Below, piece after piece: positions 48,255 to 59,623 of a DNA stretch of 64,000 bases. Source of the DNA: Branchiostoma floridae (taxonomy: Eukaryota > Chordata > Leptocardii > Amphioxiformes > Branchiostomatidae); assembly GCF_000003815.2 (NCBI RefSeq), contig NC_049988.1, positions 16,269,778 to 16,333,777 of the forward strand, in the 5' to 3' direction. The notes under the pieces are model-generated. The model made no database searches, was not told the origin of the DNA, and saw nothing but the letters and a program-made list of their open reading frames with translations. Position numbers and translations under genes: made by a program. The stretch's first letter is position 1, and each line of letters begins with the position of its first letter.

Positions 48255-49130
48255 TAACGTCACCAACGTGACGTCATTGAGCGTCCGCCATGTTGGCGGG
48301 TCAAAGGTTACTAAGTTTCTACCAAATTCCCTGCCAAGAGGGACAAATAAGGAAGCTTATAATTCCAACTACGCATGTGTGGTGAAATGTATTGTGGGTA
48401 CTGTGTCAAAGGTGAAGGCCCCAGAAACATAAACAAAACACGTATTGTATTGTTTGTTTATAAAAAAAATGTCAGGGGTCATCAACTTTGATACTTTACC
48501 CACAATGCACCTCGCTGCGCATGAGTAGTTGGTACCACGAGCACCCTTATTGCAGGAACAGGCCAAAATTTGGTAGACAACTGGCTGCTGGCTGGGAGAT
48601 TCCATTCTGATTCTTTGAGTTCTAAGAGTTTTAAGTTCTAGAGTTATATCTTTAGTTGAAAGATATTTGCTTTACTTGTAACGTTAGAGGCAAGACAACT
48701 TTCAAAAAAATACTAGTGGTTGTAAGTGGTACTGTGTATACTGCAGAATTCGTACGTAAATGGTTCTACTAATCGTAATATGTAATCTGAACCTGAGCTC
48801 AGTATCAATGTCGATATCTTCCAGTGCTATACTGGACTTTTCGATGGAGTTAAAAATCCGCCTTTTTCTTTTTTCTGGCTTGCTTATTCATCAATGTTCT
48901 AGGCCCCTGGGTTCCCCTTCAATAGTATATGGCATTGCATAATTTAATGTTTGTATTGTGTAATTTGAAGAATAACATGACGAGGTCATACTGCTTATCT
49001 TTTAACTCTATCTACCAATGGAAAGCAGTTCGCAACAACAATCTGTACCATGTACTATGTATCGGCCGTCTGTCTGTGCAATGACAAATTAAAATATGTT
49101 TGAACATGTATTTCTAACTTCTGCAATAAA
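48255..49130 (+). other. Probable 3' UTR of PLA2-1 with a hairpin
   Basis: No exon. AATAAA lies at 49125-49130. An inverted repeat at 48365-48532 (CCAACTACGCATG...ATTGTGGGTACTGTGTCAAAG against CTTTGATACTTTACCCACAA...GCATGAGTAGTTGG) would form a long stem in the transcript if this signal is used. Confidence 0.5.
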
Positions 49131-49339
49131 TGCTATTTTGTTACATCTTACATTTGTGTTATAGAACATATGGTGTTGTATTTGTTTGTATTTATGTAAA
49201 CTCTAAATATCTATTAGATCTTTTCGGACAGTGCGCATGGTAGTCTCAATTTACCATTGTCACATTTCATTCTTTGTACTCGAGAAAATGGAAAATTTTG
49301 TCGACTGATCAAAGGCTAAGATATCTTGGACTATTAACG

Positions 49340-49561
49340 TACTCAGAAGATAAGCCGATGACGTGGGAATGTGTCCATCGGTAAGCTCGTGGGAAAGAGT
49401 GTAGATTGTGCACACAACGACTTTCGTCACTGCTTATAACACAGGAAAAATTGTCCACGATTTATACGGACAGTAAAAGCCCAAGATTTCTTTCACTGGA
49501 GAACAGACGTTTGTGCGAGGAAACAGAAGATCCTGTTATGTTCTTAAGAATCTTCTTCAAG
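49340..49561 (+). promoter_or_regulatory. Conserved upstream region of PLA2-2 with a CRE-like TGACGT
   Basis: AAGCCGATGACGTGGGAAT (TGACGT at 49359-49364), AAGCTCGTGGGAAA, GTGCACACAACGACTTTCGT and TTGTCCACGATTTATACGGA recur in the same order upstream of PLA2-3 (53090-53279). The shared block spans the presumed promoter and 5' UTR. Part of it is open in frame with the signal peptide, so a longer N-terminus is conceivable but not favoured. Confidence 0.5.
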
Positions 49562-52382
49562 ATGTTGGTCTGGACTGGTCTGGCGGTGTGCCTAACAGTA
49601 TACATGGCGCTGGTGACACCAGGTATTTATTCGTCTGACACTTATACAATGTGAAATGCACTATGCCGCCATATTTGCTATTATGTTAGATTAGTATACT
49701 GATGTAGATAGTTTGTAGTTGTTAGTAATACATGTTGTTTGCCATACATTGTACCTGTTACAATCGTTGTGCAATAAACTTGACTTGATTTAACGCATAC
49801 CTGACTGAAATCAGAAGAAAAATTCTATTTGTTTCAGAATAAGTCCCAGTTGAACGTTTATGTAAATGGTTTTCGTGGCTATCTGGTCACTTTTTGGTGG
49901 TATTTTGACAAGAAGGACCCCCTGTCCATTGTTTTCATTTTCTTTGTGTACGTCATTTGAGTGATCCTCACTGATAAGTTTGTGAATTTTTTTACGATGC
50001 TATGAAACTATCCAAGGCCTAAAAGATAAAAAAACTACTGATAATTGACCGTCTTTATAACTATCATATGATCTACTTTTCGTATCTTAAAAAGTGTTTT
50101 TCTTTTCTCGTTGTGTGTCATAATAGGGACGTACGCTAAGCCCCCTGGGAATCTAGCAGATTCCACAAGCAACCATCTGCCCACCGGAGAGAACCGGGCT
50201 TTTTGGCAGTTCGGCGACATGATTAGTTGCGCCACCCAGCGGAGTCCGTCAGATTACGACGGGTATGGCTGCTTCTGCGGATACGGGGGTGGTGGAATTC
50301 CCATGGATGACGTCGACAGGTAAGCGCCAAAAAAATTTAGTGATCAGTTATTGTTTCTTCAAACAGTAGATGCTACATACGTACAAAGAACAAAAAGGGA
50401 ATGACATTTCCGAGAAAATGCAGGATGTTTCCTTCCCCCTAAAACCAGGATTGCTTCTAAGGCCACGTTGATTTGATTATATGGATGACATCCGCGCTCG
50501 CACCAATTTTCGGCCATTTCAAAAAAAAAAAAGTTTTCGACCACACATTAAATTGTGCAAAGCAGCTGTAGAATGAGCACAAATATTCCGTAGATTGAAA
50601 AAAAAGTATCAGAAAACAGATAACTAATGCCATAGAATGCCAAAATAAATCTAAAGTCAAAGAATAAGATGTGAAAGGACAGAAAGAAGAAAAATCTATT
50701 GTTGGTTGGGGGAGGTACTAGTACAGAAAATTCAGGTCCAGAGGATCATTTCTAGGTCCGGACATGAACCTGGACCTGATTGTCTGTGGAAACTTGAGAA
50801 CTGGCAATACTCAAAACATTGGTAATTGGTCAATTTTGCTACAAAGGAATCTGTTTGGTGGATTATTGGACCACTGCATTTTAAAATCCCATCTCCATGT
50901 TATAAAGGCTAACTGTCTCTGTACCTTTGACTGTAGAAACTTGGTGCAATTGACTATAAACTCTACTTGACTTCGCTCTTGTTGTCTTCTTGGCCCCCCG
51001 GTTAGACCCCAAATGGCTGCCGACATGCATAGTGTGTCCATTTTGTAATTGGCGAAACCTGTTCCTCTGTTGTTGTTTTTCAGGTCTGTTTTATTCGGAT
51101 TGGTCCAAGAAGAAAAAAATGTTTTGCACCCGTATGATGTACTGGTCCCTACACCTAACTGTTGGTATACCGTACTATGTGTGTTTAGTCCTATGTTCAA
51201 CCTTCCTAGCCACTTTGATTTCATACTGAAGGCAACTTTTTTTTTTTGGCCAAACTTTTTTTTTATTCGCTCGCTCGCATCAGTTTTGGAGTTCCCGGAG
51301 GATGTCATCCATATAATCAAATCAACATGGCCTAAGGCGTCGCGAAAAAAATTACATAATTTTGTGCAACTTTATCCACGAGGTGGCCTATATCCATCTC
51401 ACTTGTAATTAAAAATATGGGATTTAGGAATATCACGTCGACATATATACGGTGGTTTCAACTTGAAATATTTTCAAAACATGATACTTTGTAGCCACAG
51501 TCTGTCGAATATAGATTACTCATGTGGATGAAGTTGTACAAATCGTTTTTTGGCAACGCCTTAGTGGCGAGCCTGGTTTTTGGGGAGGGAGAGATCCTGG
51601 ATTTTCTCGGAAATGTGGCCTTTCTAGTTCTAGTCATTTGTTTACCCACACAGCTTTCTTCTCCTTTTGAATATTATATATTTGGAAATGTGCATTCGTG
51701 TCTGCCTCAGGTGCTGTGAGGAGCACGACAGCTGCTATGGTTTGGTGATGGAGGAATGTGGGAGTATGTACCCGTACCTGTTCTTGTACAGCAGCACCTG
51801 CGAAGAGAGGAGGATAACTTGCCGTGAGTGGGATAAATATTTTGTTCACAACTGCATCTTTATGTTTACTTTCATGGAAGGGCAACATTGCGGTTGCGAT
51901 TTTTCTTCTTCTTCCTCTTCCCGCTTCAAACAAATAATGCCAATGACCTGTACCAGACGTCTGTCACCATGGTTACTGGAGTTGCGGCACACACCCTGTG
52001 ATGTTCCATTACATAATGTAGCAACTTGAGAAAGCCCGAGTGGCTGGTCATTGTGATGACAAAATGTGTAATGAGTAAGGATAAACAGATTAGTAGTTTG
52101 TTTGGCTAGACCATGTGAAGGTAAACACTACGTACATGTATTTACTTGCAATTGTTACATTAAGTTTAATGTTGCATAAAAAAAACATATACAGGTGCAT
52201 ATAGAACTCATTGTCATAAAAAAAGTGCGATGATTTTTTTCTGTCTTGCAACTGTAGATCCTCCTTGGTGGTCGTGGTCCCAATGCCCCATGATGCTTTG
52301 CGAGTGTGACAAGATGGCGGCCTACTGCTTCGCCGGGCATCACTACAACCCGGACAACTATGGGAGATGCGATGCACCATAG
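49562..52382 (+). CDS. Secreted phospholipase A2, cluster gene 2 (group IB-like)
   Basis: Exons 49562-49622, 50127-50319, 51711-51823, 52258-52382; 492 nt, 163 aa, phases 1-2-1. A signal peptide covers about residues 1-21. A short propeptide ends at ENR, followed by AFWQFGDMISC, which looks like the mature start of pancreatic-type (group IB) enzymes. The calcium loop is [11 protein letters not shown] (67-77), the active site CCEEHDSCY (His90, Asp91), and CECDK gives Asp140. It is a calcium-dependent secreted lipase, with no visible inactivating change. An in-frame upstream ATG at 49538 would add eight residues; 49562 is chosen for the better signal peptide. AATAAA at 52398 and 52416. Intron 1 holds a LINE tail and intron 2 a foldback with a hAT MITE inside. 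Confidence 0.94.
49680..49800 (+). mobile_element. LINE 3' tail in PLA2-2 intron 1
   Basis: GCCATACATTGTACCTGTTA...TCGTTGTGCAATAAACTTGA matches the 3' tail of the LINE at 38122-40636 (GCCATACATTGTACCGTGTA...TTGCGCAATAAAG). The corresponding stretch is missing from PLA2-3 intron 1, so it inserted after the duplication. Confidence 0.65.
50405..51614. mobile_element. Foldback element in PLA2-2 intron 2
   Basis: Left arm CATTTCCGAGAAAATGCAGG ... GGCCACGTTGATTTGATTAT ... GGATGACATCCGCGC; right arm GAGGATGTCATCCATATAAT ... AACATGGCC ... CTGGATTTTCTCGGAAATG. It is disrupted by the hAT MITE at 50706-51157. Related fragments at 14785-15430 and 25825-25935. Confidence 0.65.
50706..51157. mobile_element. 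hAT-type MITE nested in the foldback
   Basis: Left TTGGGGGAGGTACTAGTAC, right GTACTGGTCCCTACACCTA, flanks ATTGTTGG (50698-50705) and ACTGTTGG (51158-51165), a 7/8 match. The interior CAGGTCCAG and GGACCTGATT match the other three family members. Confidence 0.75.
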
Positions 52383-52961
52383 GCTTTGCGCCTGCTTAAT
52401 AAAGTTAACCTACTGAATAAAGTGGAGTCAAAATCCTCGAGTTTTTGGATTTCTGTTCTTTTTTTGTTGCTTTGTCTTCGTCACCGCTTTCATATATCTT
52501 ACTCGACCTAGCTTCTACGGTTGTGAGTGTTTGGTGCCTCACAACGCGAGTAAAACAAACAATCTCTTTTTAAGTCATTTCTAGTCAAACTCTGGGGCGC
52601 AATTGGCTCTTACAGTCCCCCAAAACCGCTGAGGGGGGGGGGGGGCAACCTACACGCCACACTCTTCCTTTCAAAAGTTAGCTGCCACTCAATAATTATG
52701 ACCATAACATATCCAGAACACGAGATACTGGGTATCAAACCAGGGCGTTCCACCGCAAAACATGCCGCTAGGAGACCTTTAATCCATACTAGGTATTATA
52801 AAGACCTTCCAACATAAATTGATGAAGGTTAAACATACAGGTACTAAGTTATGCCAAGTAGCGGTTACTCAAACAACTCGGTCAAACAGTTGTTTGTTTG
52901 TTTAAATAAAATCCACTATCTTTCGTCAGTGACACTGTTATCTTGTTCACCAACAGCCACA

Positions 52962-52963
<2 letters not shown>

Positions 52964-53024
<61 letters not shown>

Positions 53025-53045
53025 CCACACACACACACACACACC
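52964..53045. repeat. (CA)n microsatellite
   Basis: About 80 bp of CA dinucleotides broken once by AGCCA, upstream of PLA2-3. Confidence 0.95.
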
Positions 53046-53089
53046 AATGGTGGTTAAAAAATAACCTTCATGACATTTCATAGAGGTAA

Positions 53090-53279
53090 CAAGCCGATGA
53101 CGTAGGAATCATCAGCCCATCGGTATGTCAAAGCTCGTGGGAAAAAGTATAGTTTGTGCACACAACGACTTTGGTCACAGGAAAATTTGTCCACGATTTA
53201 TACGGACAGTACCCTGAAGCGACTGCGAAAAGCCCAAGATTTCTTCTGGGCGGAACAGAAGATGCTTTCAGTTCTTAAG
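53090..53279 (+). promoter_or_regulatory. Conserved upstream region of PLA2-3 with a CRE-like TGACGT
   Basis: Collinear with 49340-49561: AAGCCGATGACGTAGGAAT (TGACGT at 53098-53103), AGCTCGTGGGAAA, TTGTGCACACAACGACTTTG, TTGTCCACGATTTATACGGA. Conservation across the duplication suggests shared regulation, but recent common origin alone could explain it. Confidence 0.5.
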
Positions 53280-56200
53280 ATGTTGTCCTGGAATCGTCTG
53301 GTGGTGTGCCTAACCGTATACATGGCGCTGGTGACCCCAGGTATTTATTCGTCTGAAACGTATACCTAACTGATTAGAAGAAATCTCTTTTTGTTGTTAT
53401 CGGTCTCAGAATAAGCTGTACTTAAACCTATATTCGAATGGAATAGTTTTCGTGGCTATCTGGCCATGGTCATTGTGGCCACTTTTTTGGTGGTAGATTA
53501 ATTTCCCCATGAAGTATTTTGACAAGAATGACCACCTGTCCGCTGTGATAATTTTCTTTTTTTCTTACGTAGTAGTCACTACAGATAAGTTTATTCGAAT
53601 TTAGTTCAAACCATTATAATGCATTCAAGGCGTGAAAGATAAAACTAGTCTCTATCAGACTCCGGATCGCTGGAAAACCGTAGAAATGGAACAAATAGAG
53701 GAGTAAGCCGGCCAGAGGAGTGTATCCGACCAGGGAACAGTACGCGATATCGTGTNNNNNNNNNNNNNNNNNNNNNNNNNNNNNNNNNNNNNNNNNNNNN
53801 NNNNNNNNNNNNNNNNNNNNNNNNNNNNNNNNNNNNNNNNNNNNNNNNNNNNNNNNNNNNNNNNNNNNNNNNNNNNNNNNNNNNNNNNNNNNNNNNNNNN
53901 NNNNNNNNNNNNNNNNNNNNNNNNNNNNNNNNNNNNNNNNNNNNNNNNNNNNNNNNNNNNNNNNNNNNNNNNNNNNNNNNNNNNNNNNNNNNNNNNNNNN
54001 NNNNNNNNNNNNNNNNNNNNNNNNNNNNNNNNNNNNNNNNNNNNNNNNNNNNNNNNNNNNNNNNNNNNNNNNNNNNNNNNNNNNNNNNNNNNNNNNNNNN
54101 NNNNNNNNNNNNNNNNNNNNNNNNNNNNNNNNNNNNNNNNNNNNNNNNNNNNNNNNNNNNNNNNNNNNNNNNNNNNNNNNNNNNNNNNNNCGTTTCAAGA
54201 TAGCGAGGCCTCACAGACTCCGCAGGTCGCGTACTGTTCCCTGGCCGGCTACACTCCTCTGGCCGGCTAACTCCTCTATTTGTTCCATTTCTACGGTTTT
54301 CCAGCGACCCGGAGTCTACTAGAGACTAAGATAAAACGATAAAGCTGTGTCTCTTGATCATCTTTACTTTTCGTATCTTTAAACATGTCTTCTCAGCCCT
54401 GATTGTGTGTCATATTGTCCGTCATAACATAACAGGGACCAATGCAAAGCCCCGTGGGACTCTCACGGGTTCCGCAATTAAATATTCGACCGACAGAGAG
54501 AACCGTGGTCTGTGGCAGTTTGGTTCTATGATTAGCTGCGCCACCCAGCGGAGTCCTTTAGATTACACCGATTATGGTTGTTTCTGCGGATACGGGGGTG
54601 GTGGAACGCCCATGGATGGCGTAGACAGGTAAACACCAAATGTTTTGAGAGGGAGAGAGAGGGATGGAGGGAGAGGGAGAGAGATAGAGAAAGAGATAGA
54701 GAGATAGACTGATGGAGAGAGAGACTGAGAGAGAAACTGAGAGAGAGAGATAGACTGATGGAGAGAGAGACTGAGAGAGAGACTGAGAGAGAGAGAGACA
54801 GAGAGAGAGACTGAGAGAGAGAGACTGAGAGAGAGACTGAGAGAGAGAGACTGAGAGAGAGACTGATGGAGAGAGAGAGACAGAGAGAGACTAAGAGAGA
54901 CTGAGAGAGAGAGACTGAGAGAGAGAGACTGAGAGAGAGACTGATGGAGAGAGAGAGAGACAGAGAGAGACTGATGGAGAGAGACTGATGGAGAGAGAGA
55001 GAGACTGATGGAGAGCGAGACTGAGAGAGAGACAGAGAGAGAGACTGAGAGAGAGACTGAGAGAGAGAGAGAGACTGAGAGACAGAGAGAGAGACTGAGA
55101 GAGAGACTGAGAGAGAGAGAGAGACTGAGAGAGAGAGAGAGACAGAGAGATACTGAGAGAGAGAGACTGAGAGAGACTAAGAGAGAGACTGAGAGAGAGA
55201 CTGAGAGAGAGAGACTGAGAGAGAGACTGATGGAGAGAGAGAGAGAGACTGATGGAGAGAGAGAGACTGAGAGAGAGACTGAGAGAGAGAGAGAGAGACT
55301 GAGAGAGAGACTGATGGAGAGAGAGAGGGAATGAGAGAGAGAGAGAGAGAGAGAGAGGGAAAGAGAGAGAGGGGGAGAGAGAGAGGGAAGGATTAAGGTG
55401 ACATGGCAATAAAAAACCAACGTCTAGTTCTTTGAAATATTACACTTGTAAAAAAAGAACTTTTATAATAGTTATTAATAATCTTGTAACCACCCGTCGA
55501 CTGCATATCCCTAAATACAACTTGATGAGTATAATGGATATAGGTTACCCCGGGTATAAAGGTGAACTAGTATTAAGGCACAATCTTGTCTACCTAAGGT
55601 GCTGTCAAATGCACGATAGCTGCTATGACATGGTGATGAAGAAATGTTGGAGTATCTACCCGTACCTGGCCCCGTATAGCAGCACCTGTAAAAACAGGAG
55701 GATAACGTGCCGTAAGTAAGACACGTTTGTTTTTCTTCTCAAGTGCAATGTCATTTCCCTTTAAAAAAGAAATCTTACTCAGTTATGTACAGAGTAGATC
55801 CCCTCACCTTAGACATATGAGTAGCACTAAAAAAACTTACATTCCTCGTGGGATTTGACAAACTGATCATTGCTAAATTTATACAACTCTACATATTCAC
55901 CACTACTGAGAAGCGAGAGGAAACCGAACTTCTATATCTATATAAAAGCTATACTCGATTAGATACATTTACATGGCATGCGCAGTCCACGTTTTGTCTC
56001 TGTTGTGACCTGTACTTGACTCGGTTGGGCAAAAATGTACAATAAAGGCCTTCATTCTTTTATGTAGGAGATAACAAGTATGTACGTGTACATATAGAAC
56101 TCATTGTCATAAAAAATGATTTTTCTCTCATGCAACAACAGACCATCCTTGGTGGTCGTGGTCCCAATGCCCCATGATGCTTTGCGAGTGTGACAGAATG

Positions 56201-56284
56201 GCGGCCTACTGTTTCACCTGGCATGACTACAACCCGGACAACTATGGGAGATGCGAACAACCATCGGCCTCGCCTACTCAATAA
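53280..56284 (+). CDS. Secreted phospholipase A2, cluster gene 3 (group IB-like)
   Basis: Exons 53280-53340, 54436-54628, 55599-55711, 56142-56284; 510 nt, 169 aa, phases 1-2-1. It is the closest paralogue of gene 2: same signal peptide end ([12 protein letters not shown]), a propeptide ending RENR, then [11 protein letters not shown]. The calcium loop is [11 protein letters not shown] (67-77), the active site CCQMHDSCY (His90, Asp91), and CECDR gives Asp140. At the position of gene 2's TAG this copy reads TCG, extending the protein by six residues to a TAA at 56282-56284. An in-frame ATG at 53262 is an alternative start. Intron 1 contains an assembly gap inside a foldback element, and intron 2 a long GA-rich array; no exon appears lost in the gap, because phases and motifs join cleanly. 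Confidence 0.93.
53646..54328. mobile_element. Foldback element with 9-bp duplication, centre unresolved
   Basis: Arms TAGTCTCTATCAGACTCCGG...CAGGGAACAGTACGCGA and GCGTACTGTTCCCTGG...GGAGTCTACTAGAGACTA are inverted over at least 100 nt. Flanks AGATAAAAC occur at 53637-53645 and 54329-54337. A 9-bp duplication with long arms fits Mutator-like elements. The matching intron of PLA2-2 has the empty site (AAAAGATAAAAAAAC, near 50020). Confidence 0.8.
53756..54190. other. Assembly gap (435 N)
   Basis: Run of undetermined bases located in the loop or inner arms of the foldback element at 53646-54328. Long hairpins are a common cause of such gaps. Confidence 0.99.
54643..55392. repeat. GA-rich polypurine array, about 750 bp, PLA2-3 intron 2
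   Basis: Imperfect GAGAGAGACTGAGAGAGAGA and GACTGATGGAGAGA units start about 15 bp after the exon 2 donor. The almost pure purine strand yields long Ser/Leu or Arg/Glu open frames, which are not genes. Confidence 0.95.
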
Positions 56285-57577
56285 GACCTACTGAAAAAGT
56301 AGAGTCAAGATCCTTGACCTTTTGGATTTCTGTTCTCCATTTTCTTTGCCCATGGCCGATGGACTTCAGTGCTATCATTTAACCTAGCCCGCTACAGTTG
56401 TACGTTTTATATAGAAGCTCATAACGTGAATGAAATGAATAAAAGTAAATAGAAAGAAGTATAATAGTATGATAGATAATACATAAATAGAATTACGGTA
56501 ATCAGAGTAATATCATGATAATTACAACAAATGGAAAAAAAAGTTAAGTTCATAGAGCAAATATGGGTACCCCAGTACAAGGTGGAGTATGTTCTTCCAA
56601 TGATGTTATATAGGAGGTTTTCTGTATAACCTCCTTGGTTCTATCCCGTTGTACATTTTCATCCAATTACCAAGTAAAGAAAATAAAGGAACCAAGAAAA
56701 GGAAACAATGAAGATGCACACATTACATATCTATGATATCTTATGCAATACGTTATTCACATTCATGGCCTGTCTAAATACAACAGCTTTCAACAAATAC
56801 GATACCAGAAGTAGATTTGACTAATATATCTTTACATCTGACAGCTCTCATAATGCTAAGTTTAATACATAGAAATACTGTTTGTGATTGTTTGAATATT
56901 TAGCTATACTATACTATCTAGTCAGTACAATAACAAGGCGTATTCTGTATCCCTATATGTCATCATACTATATATATTATAATAAGCTTCGTCTTCTTTC
57001 TTCTCCATTATTTGGGTCAACCTGTAACAACAGTAACACCTACCCGAGCCTAAGTCAGTTCTACGAAAAGTTGCAAAATATCCGGACAACAAACATGGCG
57101 GTGCAATTATGAACGTCCTGCCTATTGTTTAATTGCTATAATTGTTGCGTTGGCGGCCAGTTCCCTTTCTTCTCCATATTTGGGTAAACTATAGCTAGCT
57201 CCTAAAGAAACAAACAGTAACAAAAACGTGGGCAGTAAAGAATGCGTTCGACGTTGTCGTTACCATGGTGATTTCAGCCTCAGGCATGTTCTAATTAACC
57301 AGCCAAGCGAATTACGAGTGTAATGAATAGTACTGATCCCGTCGTGCCAGTTCTTGAGGATCTATAGACAACGCAACTATTAGCGATAAACATCATTTTA
57401 CAGTGAAGGTGTGTTGGACAGGGAAGTACTGTACCACATACAGGACGACACATCAGAAATTTCCGAATCATCTAACATATTTACCAAAACCGTACGGACA
57501 ACTCGTTGTTCATACACAGCTATACCGGAGTTCCTGACTACTACTTCTGGGACATTCTGTGCGGGAATTTTCCAGCC
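56285..57577. other. Spacer between PLA2-3 and PLA2-4
   Basis: No exon is supported. A decayed LINE tail may lie at about 56740-56860 (ATACGTTATTCACATTCATG..., compare GAGTTATTCACATTCCTCGA at 40470). The block at 57040-57165 ending ATTGTTGCGTTGGCGG recurs at 58780-58880. Confidence 0.45.
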
Positions 57578-59578
57578 ATGTTTATTTTAAACAAGACAAC
57601 TGCAGTGATAGCACTTACGCTATCACTTATCGCAGGTAAGTCTAAGTCTTTCAGTGATAACGCTAAGTTCACCTTTATTCGCGGGGCAACCTACATCGAC
57701 GGTTTTTAAAAACGGTATTTAACGATATTACGTTAACAGACGATGGTATGAAATGGCATCATTTGAAATTAAAGATAGTGTAAATTGGATCCACCATCCG
57801 TCGACTTGATAACCCTAAACACCCTGTTCTTAAAAACAACGGAAATAAAGGTGGATACAGGTGAACTAGCGTTACATGATGTACTGTCTGTTTTAGAGCT
57901 ATTTCGGTGAGGGACACAGTGCGTAAAGTAGGCCGGAAAGGAATCATTACATGTGGGTTGAACACATAGTTTAAACTTTTCCTCATCACCGTCGACGCTA
58001 GGCTGTTTCTTTTCTAAATTTTAGTGGTGTTCAACGCCATTTAGTACTAGTATATTTAAAGAGTAGAGCTTCAGCGCTTGTGGTTATTGCCTAAGTATGG
58101 ACGTCGAGATACTTTTGGGCCGTTTAAGACGTAAAACTACAGGAATGTGGAATACTGGAAGGTGACTAAGAAGGAATGAATGAATTTTATTGCACGAAAA
58201 TTGCACACGATACAAATTATGTATGGCAACAAATATTGAGTACAAAAATGATAAGATATAGGGAGGGCAAGATCTCGCGTCAATGGGACGTTTTTGTGTT
58301 TTTTTGGGTTGCGTACAACAAGGGATATTCCCAAGGGGAAGTAGTCTTTCACCCGTAAGACATAATATTTCCATACACATAATACCCGTCAGGCATGGCA
58401 GTTACAGGTGTCGATATCCAGGTCAAAGGTTACACAAAGCAAAACATTCGGTTCACCTTCCGCCATCTTGAATTTGTGGGTCAAATGACATTTGGACATG
58501 CACTGTACTATAAATGTATTACTCTGAGAGAACGTTTGACAGACAGAACTGTCTGAAAGAACGCTATCTTCTCCCTGCCGCTCAACCATGTAACACCCAC
58601 CCAAAGAGGCAGTTCAGTGAAATGTTGCGAAATACCGGGCAGTAACACCCACTCATGCTTAAGGCAGTTCTACGAAATGTTGCGAAATATCCGGACAGTA
58701 ACACCCACCCAAGCTTAAGGCAGTTCTGTGAAATGTTGCGAAATATCCGGGCAGTAACACCCACCCAAGCTTAAGGCAGTTCTGTGAAATGTTGCGAAAT
58801 ATCCGGACAACATGGCGGGAGCAATGATTGACTTCCTGCCTTGTTCAGTAACTGCTTTAATTGTTGCGTTGGCGGTTTCCCTCTCCACAGAATTGAACAT
58901 TTCATTTCCGATGTATAAACTTTCCCGAGAAAGATAATCTGAGACCCATCTGAGTGTGATTTTTGAGAAATTTCGGACGATTCGGTACTTGGGCATTACG
59001 GACTTCAGTCAATGAGGACGGTAGGACACCAGGTTCAGGACAGTCAGTCGAAGGGCCATGGGCGAGGTCACCAAAAATGGATATTTGGTATTCTACTCCA
59101 TGAATCCATACGAAGTAAAAAGACTCCAGTGGTTCTCCCCATGCACTGCGACTCCGTGAACGAGAGCACGGCATTTTAATGATTGCAGAAGCTTCAGATT
59201 CAAATCTCCAGGGTAGAGGTATACATTTCAATGCGCATAAAGAAGCGCACATCCACTTTATCAAATGTTTGAATAACTTATTTCTTGGATACCTTTTTCA
59301 GTACTTGCTTCAATGGCTGAGGGTCACAAAAAGCACAAGGGCAAGATGCAGTCTCGCAACGCCTACCACCTGGGACGGCTGCTCTACTGCACCACCCGGC
59401 GGAACCCGTTAGATTACAACGGGTACGGCTGCTGGTGCGGGTTTGGAGGCGGTGGTGAGCCCATGGACGACGTCGATAGGTGGGTTTGTGTTAGATTGGC
59501 GGTTCCTTTTGTAAGAGACAAAGGTACAAAGGAGAGAGACAGGGAGATGAGGAGGAGGAGGAGGAGGAGGAGGAGGAG

Positions 59579-59623
<45 letters not shown>

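Noticed and set aside
49406-49561. Extended N-terminus for PLA2-2 from an ATG at 49406
   Set aside because: It would bury the signal peptide about 50 residues inside, and PLA2-3 does not keep the frame equivalently; treated as 5' UTR.
53614-54322. Long open frames across the N run
   Set aside because: Undetermined bases create artificial openness; the flanks are foldback arms.
54572-55420. 282-aa Ser/Leu-rich open frame (minus) and Arg/Glu-rich frame (plus)
   Set aside because: Both are translations of the GA-rich simple repeat in PLA2-3 intron 2.
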